Shown here piece by piece: positions 9,901-22,960 of a stretch of DNA of 64,000 nucleotides. The stretch is taken from the NCBI RefSeq assembly GCF_037038585.1, contig NC_092521.1:73262898-73326897 (forward strand), read 5' to 3'. The notes under the pieces were generated by a model, which saw only the letters and a list, made by a program, of their open reading frames with translations, was not told the DNA's origin and ran no database searches. Origin of the DNA: Patagioenas fasciata. Its lineage: Eukaryota > Chordata > Aves > Columbiformes > Columbidae. The position numbers and the translations under genes are program-made. Position 1 is the first letter of the stretch. Each line of letters starts with the position of its first letter.

Positions 9901-12254
9901 TTTAGAATGTAATTTATTTTACATCTCCATATTAATCTTCTAGGACACGCATGAGGAGCATATGCAGTAGGCGATGGATTATAAAAAAAAAAAAAATTAA
10001 CTTCCATAATTATACTCAAAATACAGTTACTTTTGGTTTCATTGTCACTGTAGTTTTGATAATTCTTTGCATGCTTTATATGTATACTGACGCAGATTGA
10101 TTGTTGACTTTAAAGAAAGCAGCTCATATCAATTTGATAGCAGAATTTAACAGTCCAGGTACTACCAAATGTTATTCTGAAGAGCTGTAAAAAAATACAC
10201 TGGTCTCAGCTTCAGACAGGTGTTTCTTTTGGGTGGAATAAAAGATCCCATGAGGATCAGGGGAGGTAAGAAACCCAGCTGTCTTTTTGCATTTCAGACA
10301 GCTATCACGAGGCTTTCAGTGAGAAAAAAATTACGATTATAAAGATTAACCAGCATACATTCCCTCCTGAAGAAAGCAGAACAATGTTGAAGACAGTGAG
10401 ATGAAACTTTATATTTTCCTGCATGTGGTACATTGTAAACTTTTAAAGAAAGTGATATTATTTAGTATTAATGACATTAATCAATATAAAAGAAGCAGAA
10501 TTACCAAAGAAATTATCAGTCTAGGCCAAGACTAAAAGGGAGAGAAGTTTGGGCAGTACAATGAGGAGCAGCATTCAGTTCATGGTCTTAATATTGAAAA
10601 TCCATCCTACAGATACAGCTCTCTTTTCTCAGATTTATATTCAGTGGCTGAAGGCATGCTCATAATTGTCTCATTCAGATGATGAAAAGTACCCTTTGTG
10701 TATGTCTGAATCTGCTTATTCAAACCTTGAGCACAACATTCGTAAAGTCTTGAACTTAAATTCTCCTCTCATTTCAATTCTTCAGTTTACCTTTGAGATT
10801 AAATTGTAGCTTGATGTATGCTTAGCAAGTACACCTGTCATTTATGATAAATAGAGCCACAAGTCTTTCCCAGGTTGGCTTCTAGAGAATGCATGACAAT
10901 GAAAAGGACTCACACTTAAATAACATATTTTAAAAGCCTATCTGAAGATGAAAGTTCTATTCGGAGCTCACTGCATTTGTATAGTACACAATATAGAACT
11001 TCCCACCTTCCATTCAGGTAAAACACGTGTAAATTATTCATAGAACAGCATGTGATCTTTGCTAGACTAGAAGGCTTTAACTTCATAACAAAGCAGTTTT
11101 TCATACATTATAAAAAGTCTCATCTGCTTATTTAATTTGTGTTTGATGTGATATAATCACTTTTCACAATGGCATTAGCAGGATTAGAAATTTTCTTGAA
11201 GGCACATTCAGAAATCATATAAAGAGCTTCCAGGTCTACAAGATTAGTGGAAGGAGTCATTATATTATAGGCCCAAATTCTCACAGTATTCAGTGCTTAC
11301 GTATTTGCATATCAGACTAGAAACAGCTGGAACTAATTTGCAAGGATATCGAGCACCCATAATTCTGGTTACAGTTACCATGTTAGTGGCTGGCAAACGG
11401 AAAATCTGTTTCTGTGCATAGAATAATCTGATCTACTCATAGGCCTTGTGTGACCAGCAATGAGTCTTCAAAATTTCCACATCCATTCTGTAACATCCTG
11501 GTAGCTTGTTTTGTTTTGCTGGTGTGTCCTCACAAGTAAAGTCAATTAATATGTTATTATTTTCAACCAGTGCTGCAGCCCTGCTCTCCACATAATCTTG
11601 GGTGATGCTCAGCATGCCAGAGAAAAGTTTGGGAACCATAATTTTTTCCTCCTCTAGTCCCAGTACCTGATCCAAGAAACAGGTGAGTCACTGTTTGTGA
11701 TTAGGCTGGTGATTAACAAGTGACAGGCACTCCTGTTAACTTCTGCTCTCCCCACTAGGGAAAGAAGAAAAGAGAGTGTCTTGGATGAGTGATATAAGGT
11801 TCTGCTTGCCACAGAACTATGTTTAGACCACTCAAAGAAAAGTGCTACTTAACAAAGTTCAATGCCAAGGTTTACTCTATGGCTTATTGCATGGAGGAAA
11901 CATGACAAGCAGAATTGAGTGAGAGATGGTTTAGAGTGATTTCTGTGGGGACAGGAGAAGCAAAAGCATAGAGGCAGGCCCTCCCATTGAGTCAAAAAGT
12001 TTTGAAAGGATCCCCTTGCTTTCTAAACTCCACCTCAGAGAGGAGCCTAGGTGCAGCTGGATCCAAACTTAGCCTCAGACTTGATCAGTGGTTTAAGTCT
12101 AAAATACACAGAGGGTAAGGGAAAACAGGTAATGGATTACATATTTTTATAGCCAAAGGTTATATGTACACACCCAATCCTTTATATCACTTGGCTAGGA
12201 TTTCAAAGTGTCGTTATTCTGCATCTCTACCTGTTTACCTCCCCCCCAGGAGCC
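6978..12254. other. Long AT-rich stretch without recognised genes
   Basis: Over 5 kb with no recognisable gene, RNA gene or repeat family apart from short homopolymer runs (for example A-rich at 9983-9997). Open frames of 60-80 codons at 8082-8324 (-), 9523-9759 (+), 10916-11104 (-) and 11433-11675 (-) show no motif. The segment 11690-12250 is more GC-rich. It could be the decayed internal leader of the minus-strand retroviral element whose LTR follows, but I cannot prove it. Confidence 0.5.
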
Positions 12255-12500
12255 TGGTGCCAGATTGCTTCAAAGTCTGGATCCCAAATCTCTCACAGCA
12301 AACACTCAGGTATCAGGGTTCGTGGAAATAAATTATTTAGTGGAGCAGCATAGCAGGAGGGTTGGCTTGAGCTGGCTGCCTTTGCAGATGTCCCACCGAA
12401 CACAGAAATCCCTGGATTTTTATATCCTTACAGACTATTTACCTGCCTCTCACATGTTGATTCAGCACAACTGAAATCTTTGAGTCTGGAGTCTTCTTGC
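12255..12500 (-). mobile_element. Decayed LTR core, endogenous retrovirus
   Basis: Read on the minus strand, the sequence shows GGATATAAAAATCCAGGG (TATA region, about 12410-12427) and a leader with TGTGTTCGGTGGGACA. Next comes a decayed poly(A) region (CTAAATAATTTATTTCC, about 12325-12341), then CCTGATACCTGAGTGTTTGC and the end GATTTGGGATCCAGACTTTG...CTGGCACC. The sequence beyond (GGCTCCTGGGGGG) lies where a primer-binding site would be but matches none confidently. The order TATA, short R, poly(A), U5 is retroviral. The U3 boundary toward higher coordinates is not resolved and could reach ~12830, where a loose ~115-bp duplication (about 12617 and 12712) is visible. Family not assigned. Confidence 0.5.
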
Positions 12501-15500
12501 TTCTCATTAGAGCTCTTTCACTGATCTCAGATGGGCCTTTGTTTTGTTTAACTGTAGATATTGTTTATAGTTCATGGTATTGAAGATGTTTTGTCTGAAT
12601 CAATACTTTTCTTCCCAGTAAAGTATAGAATGGGCCCTGTCTCACAGATATCTATAACATCTTCATGCTAGTCTTGAAGTCATTATTTTCTCCCCAGTCA
12701 ATTCCATTCCTCCTAGCAAAGTGCAAACCAGACCTTATCTTGCAAATGTTCACTGTAATCTGTAGCCACTTTTGTTTCCATGAAGTAGATGCAAGTTTGG
12801 TACACATAAGAAGAACTTCACAGCATACAGTTTAAGATTTCAGCTAATTCAGCTTACTAAGTAACATGAATCAGAGAGTATATTAAAAAAAAATAAATCA
12901 CACAATCTTATAGTTCTAAGTGATTCATTCTATTTAATATGCATTTACTTAAGCTGAAAGATTGATATAAAACATAAATTGGGCTCATCCAGTGATCTGT
13001 GAGTAATAAAAGATCATCATTATAGAGTCAGATTGTTTAGCAGAGAGAGCTCAAAGTAGGCTCACCCAGGCTGTTATATGTATAGAATAAAGTAGTTGTC
13101 TCATAGGCAAATTGCATACAGTGGGAAGAGTATGCATGAGACTCCCTGTGCCCACAACTTATCAGTGTTCAGTACTCTGTTCTGCTTCCTTGTGGGTTCC
13201 TCAAAGGGGTTCTTGGCGCAGCTACAGCTCAGGCCTTTACCTCCTTTGGAGCCTGTACCAAACTGTTGCTAGCTTGGGTGAGGGGTGTCGAGTGCATCCA
13301 CCACAGGAAGGTATATGTAGCCTAAAGAAGATGCCACACCTTTGGATGATTATTCAAGTTCTGCCTGCTACCTGATGAAGTCCTACCTGGTTTTGGTCCT
13401 CAATGCAATGCCCAGAAAGTAATTTCCTGGAAAGACAAGCAAAGGAAAGGAGATAAACCAGAGACAGATAATTAAAGATTTTTACAACATTTATACAAAG
13501 GCTCCTTTCACTGGGATCAACATATTTTATCTAGGTTTAGATGAATCTAAGAAAATAGAATTATTCCCATGTAACTTATGTCTATCTAAACTTGTCTCTT
13601 GATGCTGATTCTGATATTGGGCTCACATTCTCTAGTTTATCTTAAGGTGTTCAACTCTGCCATCAGTTTAAATTCATACATTTTTTAAATGTCATGACTT
13701 TGAACATCTTCACTTTAGCAGACAAAGGAACATGTCAAGCCGTGGTCAGAAACCAGTTTCCAAGAGCAATACTTTCGTGAAAAGTTCTGCTATATATTTT
13801 TGGTTGTTTTCTGGTTGATTGGTTGAGGGGTTTTTTGCAGTTGGCTTTGTCAGACTACTTAACACTACTCCAGGTTAACTCAGGAATACTTCATTCTCTA
13901 AGTATATTATAGTACTGTAAACTTCACCTAATATTTCAATTCTATGTTTAATTTATCTTCTAAGTAGCCAGAATGACAGCAAATAAGTAGGTGTTAATAT
14001 GTGCTTAAATGCTATCATCATTGGGGACAGTGAAAGAAAAGGAGCAGGGGCAACACAGTACATTATCTCCCAAGGAGAGTGTTTGCTGATGATTTTTTTT
14101 TCCAGTCAAGACTGCTTTTTAAACTTCATTTTATTTTTGAAATATATTCTTTAATTGAAAAGTTTACTTTCTCTAGATTTGTGTTGGCAGAAAAACAGAA
14201 TACACAATAGTACACAAAAATACAGTTCTGATAAAAGATTTATTTTTGTGTCATGTCAGCATCTGAGCATAAATTAGCCTTCATTAAAAGTTTTAGTACA
14301 TTTTTGAATAAGGCTGAGCTCATACAACCTACATATTTAAAAACACACAAAGTTATCTATATAAAAAAGTTATTTAATTAGAAACATGGTAAATGAAGAG
14401 CCTTATTCTGACCTTTTTCAAAAGTATGTAGTCTTACAACTATGTGTTTCAGTTTTCAGAGTAGGTGTTTTTTATTTGCAGCATGCTAAGAACTTCCTAA
14501 CTGCTGTATGTTCCTGATGGAAGCAGTGCAGATTACATAAATAAGTTTACATTGGAAGAACAGCTTTAGAAATGGCCACCATTCTCACCTCCTTGCTTAC
14601 TGTTTTTGCAGCTTTGTACTAGCTCTTGACTTGAAGCCTACATTTTAACATACTCTTCTTTCTTTTTTTTTTTCTTATTTTTCTTTTTTTGTTGTTGTTG
14701 TTGTTGTTTGTTTCCTTGTTTTTGTTTGGTTTGGTTTTGCTGTAGTAGGAAAAGGAGTGAAAGTCTTTATTTTGGTCAAAACATGAATCACAGTTTGAAT
14801 AGTAACATCTGAAGTAGGAAAATATATCTGATGAAGGAGCAAAGTTGGAGAGATGGAAAGAAATTAATCCTGAGTGCAAAAATCAAACTTGAGCACACAC
14901 ATTAGTCTTTTTCTTCTCATTTAATAGGAATATTCTATGAACTGGTTGTTCTCGTTTGCATTGGAGAAACAGGTAGAGATCAAAAAGATAAAAGCTCCCT
15001 AAGTAAAGGTAAAGGGAGAAAAGGTAATCATTAAAATCATAGTACCTCATGGAACAGGAGATCTGAAGAACAGATGAAGATCTTCTGGTCTGGGAGCTAT
15101 TTTGTATAGTAATATTAATTTCTCTATATCTCAGTTTTCTTGCTTTCTCCCTTTTTTGAGATCCTATTTGGGTCAAGAAAAATGTTATTCTAATATATTA
15201 ATGTAACATGCAAGCTTGTGAGACCCTGATCATGTCATCATTATAGACACTCTTGTAAAAAATCTTAATACTATAACAGCTAGGTCTGTAGGGAAGTTGA
15301 ATTACTGAAGTTAGAAAATACTTTGGGAACCACTAAAAAGGATTAAACCTTGGAAGTGGTATCCCAAACCTTGCTTTTCTGAGCTATAAATGGTACAGAA
15401 GATATAAGGAAAGACAATTATCTCCTTGGAAATTATTTAATTATTTGTTAAAAGATTACACACTGAAGTGATTACAGACAGCTATTAAGTTTTTGTTTGT

Positions 15501-18500
15501 TTTTTTTTTTTCTGGATTTAAGAACTGATTTCTATAAATATAAAGGGAAAAACAAACAAGCAAATGATGACAACCTTACTGAGATTACCATTCAAAATGT
15601 TGGAGAATTGCTTACATCTACCAATAACATTTAAGTCTACAAGCTGAACATCTTTTAACACAAAATTAATGACAGGTGTGGATTCTCACATGTTTCTCAG
15701 GGTATATGGCAATGGTTCCCCAGTTTTTTGAGTGGTAAGATATCAAGGGAATATTGCTGGACTCAGTTCAAATAATTATGGTGGCTTCTTCTGTCATGTA
15801 GGTGGGAAAGCATTCTCCTTTTCAAGCTGCAGTAGCCAGACAGTACCATTAATGGTTTCCAAAGATCCTACAAGCACAGGAGACATGTCTGCCTACTTCA
15901 GAAACAAATTTGTATTGTTTCATTATATAGATTTTTATTTGCTTGTAGACTTATACAAGGATGTACAGATGATGTGCAAAATATGTTATTTATGTCAGTG
16001 AGTGGATAGTAAATTGCACTGCTATCAGTGTTACTAAGTAGTCCATTCAATTTCATTCCTGTTCTACCTTTCAAATTCCTTGTCAGGGGTGCTGAGGAGT
16101 GTGTCCTATTCCATGCAATGTTTTATAGCTGTCATGAACTTATTCTGATTTTTTTACATTATTAAGGAAATTAATTGAAACATCTGTGGTCCTCTGATGA
16201 GGCACAACCACTTCTGAGTGATGTGTGGAGAGGAAAGTACAATAAATTCTCGTTATAGAAAAATGCCCTATAATACACTCGAGCAAAATTAAACTGGAAC
16301 ATAGTTCTACAACAGAAATTGGCGGTCTCTATTGGTTTCAATGAGCTTTGAATCAGATGCAAAGATAAAATCTACAGCATAATTACAAGTGGAGTTAAGA
16401 CTTCATTAAATATGTCACTGCTATTGCTGTGAGTTGTGAGCATGCCCTGATACCATAATATGCCTATGGTAAGGAGGAAAAAAAAAAAATGAAACCAAAG
16501 TTGGGAAGAAATATAACGTACAGAGAAAAGTAAGTGTCCTGCTGCTAACTTTGAATTTTGAAAGAGGAGAGACCAGGAATACAAACTGTTTTGTGGCATG
16601 ACTGAACTGATAATATATGAAATATGTAAGCTCTTATTTGCCACTTACATGCTGAAAGATGGGAACATTTGTTAACACAAACAGTGAAGGCATTGGTAGG
16701 AAACTGCTTCAAATGGCTTCAGAATATATGCAGCTTCGTTAATTCATTTGCTGTAAAAAATTAAATGGCTATTAGGACACAATCTGTTAGATAACTCTTG
16801 GCAGACTGAAATTTAAGTGAGTTTCATGAACAAGAAAACAACAAGGGTCAGGGAGACCCAAAGTAAGATACAAACTAGCGAAGACCGCTGAACCTGGTGT
16901 TCATGAAAGTGTTCTTTATGGTGGAAGAACACAAAAGGTGAGAATAAAGGGCCTTCTGAGGTGAGTCAAGGCTGATTCTCTGCAAGGGAGGAGATCATCA
17001 CGTGGTGACCATGAGCAGAGGCAACCCATCTCTCATGGGTAAAACCACAGGATTTTGTAGACAATTAAAAAAAAAAATAGTATTCCAAATAATGTTCAAC
17101 AAAATTTGGAGAAGGAACCAGAAGTCCTTGCAGAACAAATGGTCATTTAGGTTTGCCACTTAAGAAATGATAATAAGTAAATCTCAGCAGGCCTGGAAAC
17201 AAGGGATGTTTGCCAAGCTGAGCTGCAGGAGGTTGATCCAGATGGTAGAATTAAAAATGATTCTTAAGCTTTTTTGTTCATCTTTAGTTTTCACTTGCTG
17301 AGCTCAGCAGGCATTTCCAATTTCTTCTTCACTTGTATTATTTCATATGCTGTAATCGCTCTGTAACAAGGTACAGCCTGGCAGGTGGGAACTTCTGGGA
17401 ACTTCAGGTGGGATGGCAGGGACAGTTATTTGCAATTGAGCTTGTGAGAGAAGTTATAGAAATCTATGGACAGGCACTAGTATGTCAGATATTTTTGATC
17501 ACTCTTTACCATTTCTGAGATGATGTATGATATGCTTAACTTTGTCTTGCCACTGTCCTCTCATGAGGAATATATCTTTTTCAGCTGCAAACCCTCAGGT
17601 CCTACTTTATACTCCTGGTACTGCCCACAGAGCAGTGATGGCTCCTCTGCACTAACCCTGCATCAAATCTGTCACTGCTTGATTGAGTTTATGTTACTTC
17701 TGCGACTGATCAGTGCATGTACCATGTTGAATTGGTGGTGAAAAAATTTTACACAAGACTTTTCTTCTTCTAGATTTTCACTTTTTTGTTCTCCTAATTT
17801 TCTTTTGGAATATTACTGTGAAGTTATATATTGACCTTAACAGCCATCACTGTGGAAACTACTGACATTTTTTCCTTGATATAGACAGGGTGTAATGAAA
17901 TAACTGATGTCATTAAAATCAATATATATGAAGGAATGGAAAAGTGGAAATCTCTTATGCTCAGAATTCAGAATATTTTGTGGTCACCTTTTTTTTTTCT
18001 TTTTCCTAGAATTGGAAATCATAACATTTGAACTTTGGTGTTAAAGGAAAAGGCCATGAAGGCAGTTTCGAAAACATGATTGCAAGTGTGTAGAAAGATG
18101 CTGTCCCTAGTTGCCTCATGGTGCGAAATAAAAGATAACACAAATTTATTTCATTAAGTTATTAGTTTTAAAACCTAATGATACCACACTAAATGCCAGT
18201 GGCACTTCTAATTGTGCTAATGACTATTCTAGCAGAAACATCCATCATTTTTTCCAGCTGCCTCTCATTCTTCCCAAGCATCAGAATACCTACCTATCTC
18301 TTAATTAGACATCAGTAACTTAATTTTTTCTCTGACAGTTCTGTGACAAAAAACATTGCTTAGTGATGACTATTAGACTTTCATCACCATAGGTCTTCAA
18401 GCTAAAACATGATCTGGCATCATATAAATGTGTATAAAGTTGATTGAAATTAATTGTCTCTACTGGAATAAAATAGAGTGTGGATCAGGTCCAAGAAAAG

Positions 18501-18774
18501 TGTATTTGGAGATTGAAATACATATTCTGCACAGTACTAGTATGATAACATCTGTATATCTGATCTTTCTTCTGCCCAGCTCTTTGACTTGAATTAAAAA
18601 AGAACTTCCAAAATTTATTTACTTTTCTGCCTTCCTATCCATAACTCCAATAAATATTGAACATCCATTTGCATATCAAAGATCAAAGACTCACATGATA
18701 CATAAGTAAAATCCATATACTTTCAGAAAGGCCAGAATAACGTTTAAATCAATAGAGACAGGTCCCAAGAAGAG
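12501..18774. other. Unique AT-rich DNA, no gene recognised
   Basis: About 6 kb without a recognisable gene. A slightly GC-richer patch at 13110-13430 holds an 87-codon open frame (13112-13375, +) with no known motif. It could be part of an unrecognised repeat. Open frames at 14883-15176 (-), 15732-16001 (+) and 16372-16644 (-) look random. Confidence 0.5.
14653..14745 (+). repeat. T-rich low-complexity tract with (GTT)n
   Basis: A run of T and C followed by GTTGTTGTTGTTGTT and then T/G-rich sequence. Simple-sequence expansion. The minus-strand open frame over it (14619-14879) encodes Asn/Lys runs produced by the repeat. Confidence 0.85.
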
Positions 18775-19080
18775 CCAGAGGCCATGGATGCAATTGCAAA
18801 GAGCAAATTTACTTTAGTTACCTTGCTACTGGGGCATCTCCAAAGTAGCACTTATGCTCCCTGGCAGAGGTGACACAAGCTGAGACACAGGTGTTGTAGA
18901 ATTCAGCCCTGGTAGAAGATCACTGGGCTTCCTGTGTTCACCTGCTTTTCAAGGCTTCAAGTAGGTGCAGCCTTGCCCTATGCTCTGCTGTTTTCTCACA
19001 AAAAAAACAGGAATCTCAGGCATAAAGATAAGGTGCCTTAGAGTTTCTCACAGGCTTATGTTATGTAATACAGAGGTTCT
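18775..19080 (-). mobile_element. Possible LTR remnant
   Basis: On the minus strand the order TGTGTCACCTCTGCCAGGG, then AAGTAAATTTGCTCTTTGC (a decayed AATAAA), then GGCCTCTGGCTCTTCTTGGGACC resembles the R-U5 end of an avian ERVL-type LTR. No clear TATA box, terminal TG/CA pair or target duplication was found. It could instead be unique sequence. Confidence 0.3.
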
Positions 19081-19299
19081 ACTTGTCAAGCACACAAGGT
19101 CAGTAAAACAATTAGTCTGATGTATGTACTTTTTCTACACCACAGCTGCAGTCACTTGAGCATATTTACAACTAATCTCCTTAAAAATCTTATGCTATAT
19201 TCCCATATGGTGTTTTCCTTAGTGCAGAAAAAAATATAGCACTCTTATATGTACATTTGCAAATATTCCTAACATGTTTTCTGTTGCTGTGGAAGGTCA

Positions 19300-20525
19300 C
19301 TATAAAATTCTGTGGAAATCACCAAATCATTTTGGTTGGAAGAGACCCTTAACATCATTGAGTCCAACCATAATCTAAATCTAGCACTAAACCGTGTCCC
19401 TAAGAACCTCACTAATATGCCTTTTAAACACCTCCAGGGACGGTGACTCCACCACTTCCCTGGGCAGCCTGTTCTAATGCTCCACAACTCTCTCTGTGAA
19501 TAATTTTTTCCTAATATACAATCTAAACCCTCCCTGGCACAGCTTGAGGCTGTTTCCTCTTGTCCTATTACTTGCTACTTGGGAGAAGAGACTGACACCC
19601 TCCATGCTACAAACTCCTTTTGAGTAGTTATAGAAAGTGATAAGGTCTCCCTTCAGCCTCCTTTTCTCCGGGCTAAACATCCCCAGTTCCCTCAGTCAGT
19701 CCTCATAAGACTCATGCTCCAGGCCCCTCACCAGCTTCATCACCCTCCTCTGAAGTCCCTCTAGTACCTCAATGTCTTGAAGTGAGAGGCCCAAAACTGA
19801 ACACAGGATTCAAGGCGGGGCCTCACCAGCACCGAGTACACTGGCACAATCACATTCCTAGTCCTGCTGGCCACACTATTCCTGATACAAGACAGTATGC
19901 TGTGGGCCTTTTTGGCCACCTGGTCACACTGCTGGCTCACATTCAGCTGGCTGTTGACCAACAACCCCAGGTCCTTTTCTGCTGGGCAGCTTTCCAGCCA
20001 CTCTTCCCTGAGTATGTAGCACTGCCTGGGGTTGTTGTGACCCAAGTGCAGGACCTGGAACTTGGCCTTGTTGAACCTCGTACAATTGGCCTCAGACCAA
20101 TGATCCTGCCTTTCCAGATCCCTCTGCATGGCCATCCTACCCTTCAGCACATCAACACTTCCACCCAACTTGGTGTCATCTTCGGACTTACTGAGAATGC
20201 ACTCAATCCTCTCGTCCAGATAACTGATAAAGATATTAAATAGAACTTGCCAAACTACTGAGCACCACTCATGACCAGCTGTCAAAGACAGCATTTTGTA
20301 CCTCAGCCTTTGCCTCATCTTCTGTCACTATGTTTTCTCCTGCATCCATCAGGGGATAGAGATTCCCCTTAACTCTCCTTTTGTTGCTGATATATTTATA
20401 GAAACATTTACTGTTGTCTGTAACAGACTCCCACCAGGATATCTGCCTTGTTACCCTTCCCCTTGATTCTCACCCATAGACACTCAACCCTATCAATTTT
20501 GCTGTTGCTCCAGCAAGTTTGAATA
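19300..20525 (-). mobile_element. CR1 LINE with two internal deletions
   Basis: A CR1 on the minus strand, with its 3' end near 19300 (TTGGTTGGAAGAGACCC reads as the reverse of the CR1 terminal segment). Three parts of ORF2 are fused. An endonuclease piece (20425-20525; reverse strand gives the DILVGVCYR region) joins directly to the N-terminal reverse-transcriptase region (20290-20425). That in turn joins the later reverse-transcriptase and C-terminal part (19390-20270). The 185-codon open frame 19761-20318 still reads through [20 protein letters not shown], but the catalytic FADD is SEDD. Compared with the copy at 4138-6977, each junction marks loss of several hundred bases. Non-functional. 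Confidence 0.92.
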
Positions 20526-21389
20526 TTAAAAATCTCTTACATTCTCTAGGTAAGCATGAATGTTTTCTTTGCTATACAGGAAACCCTGGAGTTGGATACA
20601 TCAACAAGTGTAAGCTCACTATAAAAAGTCTGCTTTTTTATGCTTTTTGTTAATCCTAAAGTCTTCATAAATAACACTGTGCAAATATATAGTGCATGCC
20701 TTCAGAAAGAGCAGAAGAGAATATATGGCAGAATAGTATCATTTATGTAATGTGACATTTTTACCACTTAATTATTCATGCAGTTTTTAAAAAGCAGAAT
20801 GAATATCTTCATAATTATTCTTAATTTGGCATAATATTAATATGTTATTCTGTAATAAGTTACCACTTGTTTAATAATTTCATGGTTTGCTATACTGTTT
20901 AGGTGTTAGCCACCTTAATTACAGTAAAATACAAGCAATCTGCTCAAGATAGAAGTTGCTACCAGAAAAGGTGTGGGTACATAAAACGGTAAATAATCAT
21001 TAGAATACTCACTTATGAAGAAATAATATAGGTGTGATCAGCAGGAGAAGTGTGGGGAGATTAGTCTAATGGGTAACATTATGTTATAGTCTGTTTAACA
21101 TCTAAGAGCTAGGAACTTTATTCCTCATCTCAGATTAGATGTCTGGTTTTGCTCTGCAGGAGGTGATGCTGAGAAAATCATAATTATCTGATGTCATACC
21201 TTTTTGTCTGCCTGAGGAGACTAAGGGGGACATAAGTCTCTGGGCTCATCACAAATGGTGAAAGAGCTTGAAATCTGCCTCCGTGGACTGAAGCTGCTCA
21301 TGGGTCAGGGTCCAATGGTGGCTCTCAGTTCACCATACTAGCACACTTGCATGGATGTGACAATGGAAAGCGATGCCTGTTATAGGATG
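20526..21389. other. Unique AT-rich DNA
   Basis: No gene or known repeat seen between the CR1 and the CA-rich repeat copy. Confidence 0.5.
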
Positions 21390-22960
21390 TTAGGACCATG
21401 GGTATCTCTTTCAGCCTATGTATAGGCTCACATAAAACACAAGCACGGACAGCCACGTCCTCTTCCTCTCCAGCTGGCAGAGACATGTCACTAGTGCAGG
21501 CACACACACAGAGTACTCGCCATGTTCCCAAGCACACATACACATTTATGGATCTCCCAAGCACTGGCATGGCCCCTCTGCCCACACAGCTCTGCTGCCC
21601 AGCTCCTGGCCCCCTCACCCACATAACAGGTCCCCAGTCACTGGCTGGTCCAGCTTGATACTCACTAGTAGACATACACACGCACTTGTCCTGTTGTACT
21701 CCACATTCTGAAGTCTTCCTGGGTGTACCAGCACAGACCCCTGCCTGTCTGATACCCCATCCTGAACCTGAAGCCCCCTTACTCACTGGAGGGTCCACCT
21801 TCAAGTTTGTCAGCGAATACAGATGCACACACCCACACACACACCAGGTCTGGGGAAGATACAGACATCTGCCCCCCAGCAGCCAGTACCCTGCACTCAG
21901 GCTGGGACCTGCAGTCATGCTCCAGCCACTGACACCAAGCCCCTTACTCACCTCACTCCTACTGGTCTCTCCCAGTAGCTAGTTTTCAGGACAGACAATA
22001 TTCTGACCCCAGAGGCTGGAAATTGAAGATGCCACTCACCCCAGTCGCCGGCACTGAGATCCCGCTCACTCCAACAGCTGACATCACATGACAGGAGTGT
22101 CTGCACCCCCTGCTCTGACTCCAGTAGCTGCCATCAGTTTTCACTCACACACACAGGTCTCAACAGTAGCTGGCAGCACACATACATGTGAGATAGAGAG
22201 TGAGATTATGCAGAGAGATCATTAAAAAAAGAGTTAATAAGATGATAAGAAAAATAGTGATGATCAGATGCAGGGCTCAGCCAGATGAGCATACTGACGG
22301 GTGCTGGTTTACACAAAACTGTCCCCTTTCACACTCTTTTCTGTCTACCCTTGTCTTTGTTCCTCCCTGCTCCCCCTTCTCCTGCACATCCCCCATGGGT
22401 CTGTACAGCTCCATCTACTCCCCCACCCTTCCCAGTCTGGGTCTCTGCCAGTTTTCAGTCTTATCAGTTCCAAAGTCCAGGTGGATCTTCCTAGAAGTGC
22501 TACCTGCCTTGACAGCCCATCAATTAGAGTGACTGGTGAGGTTCATTTCTTGTCATTGACTCCATCTGTGTTTTGTCAGTTCTGTGTGTCTGTGTCTTTT
22601 GTTTCTCATCTCCCCTTCGTTTCCCCTTAGTTTCCCAAGTGACATGTTCCCTGATCAGATAACCTCACTGGAATAATATTTCTCACACCCTCACATGCCC
22701 TCATCAATTAGTGTCACTGATCAGATTTGGGTCTCATCACTCTATCCCTTATCATTTGCCCATCAGGTCCGTGTCCCTGCATGTTCTTGCTTATAGTTTC
22801 CTCCTTCCTTGCACCAAAAAAGATCCTTGACCACACACTCTTAAAGGAACAGCCACTCTCTTTCCACATACTCTTATAATACCATCTTGTGGTAAAGCTG
22901 CAGTGCAAAGAAGAGAGTGTTGCACTACTACAGAACAGATTGTAAGTCAAGGATGAAAAT
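21390..22960 (+). repeat. Unnamed interspersed repeat, copy A, with degenerate minisatellite
   Basis: A GC-richer, strongly strand-biased (C and CA-rich) block. The first part (about 21460-22180) is a loose tandem array. Its units carry a CAGYNGCTGGCA-like core, a GACCCC-like segment, CTCACNCACACACA, and AGGTCTCTCC-like spacers. A GA/AT-rich part follows (22190-22260), then TGATCAGATGCAGGGCTCAGCC (22260-22282, shown in pieces), and a pyrimidine-rich part to about 22960. The same order recurs at 30990-31960, so this is an interspersed family, not a local accident. The open frames over it on both strands (for example 21325-21951, -) follow from the lack of AT-rich stops, and I do not call them genes. 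The layout could fit a retroviral LTR with internal tandem repeats, but I see no ends. Confidence 0.6.

Noticed and set aside
11433-11675. 80-codon minus-strand frame that looks protein-like
   Set aside because: No recognised family and no supporting splice sites; kept only as a hint for the possible provirus nearby.
19782-20243. 153-codon plus-strand open frame
   Set aside because: Antisense of the CR1 ORF2 remnant at 19300-20525.
21325-21951. 208-codon Cys/Gly-rich minus-strand frame and overlapping plus-strand frames
   Set aside because: They lie in the degenerate CA-rich minisatellite; peptides mirror the repeat and have no domain.
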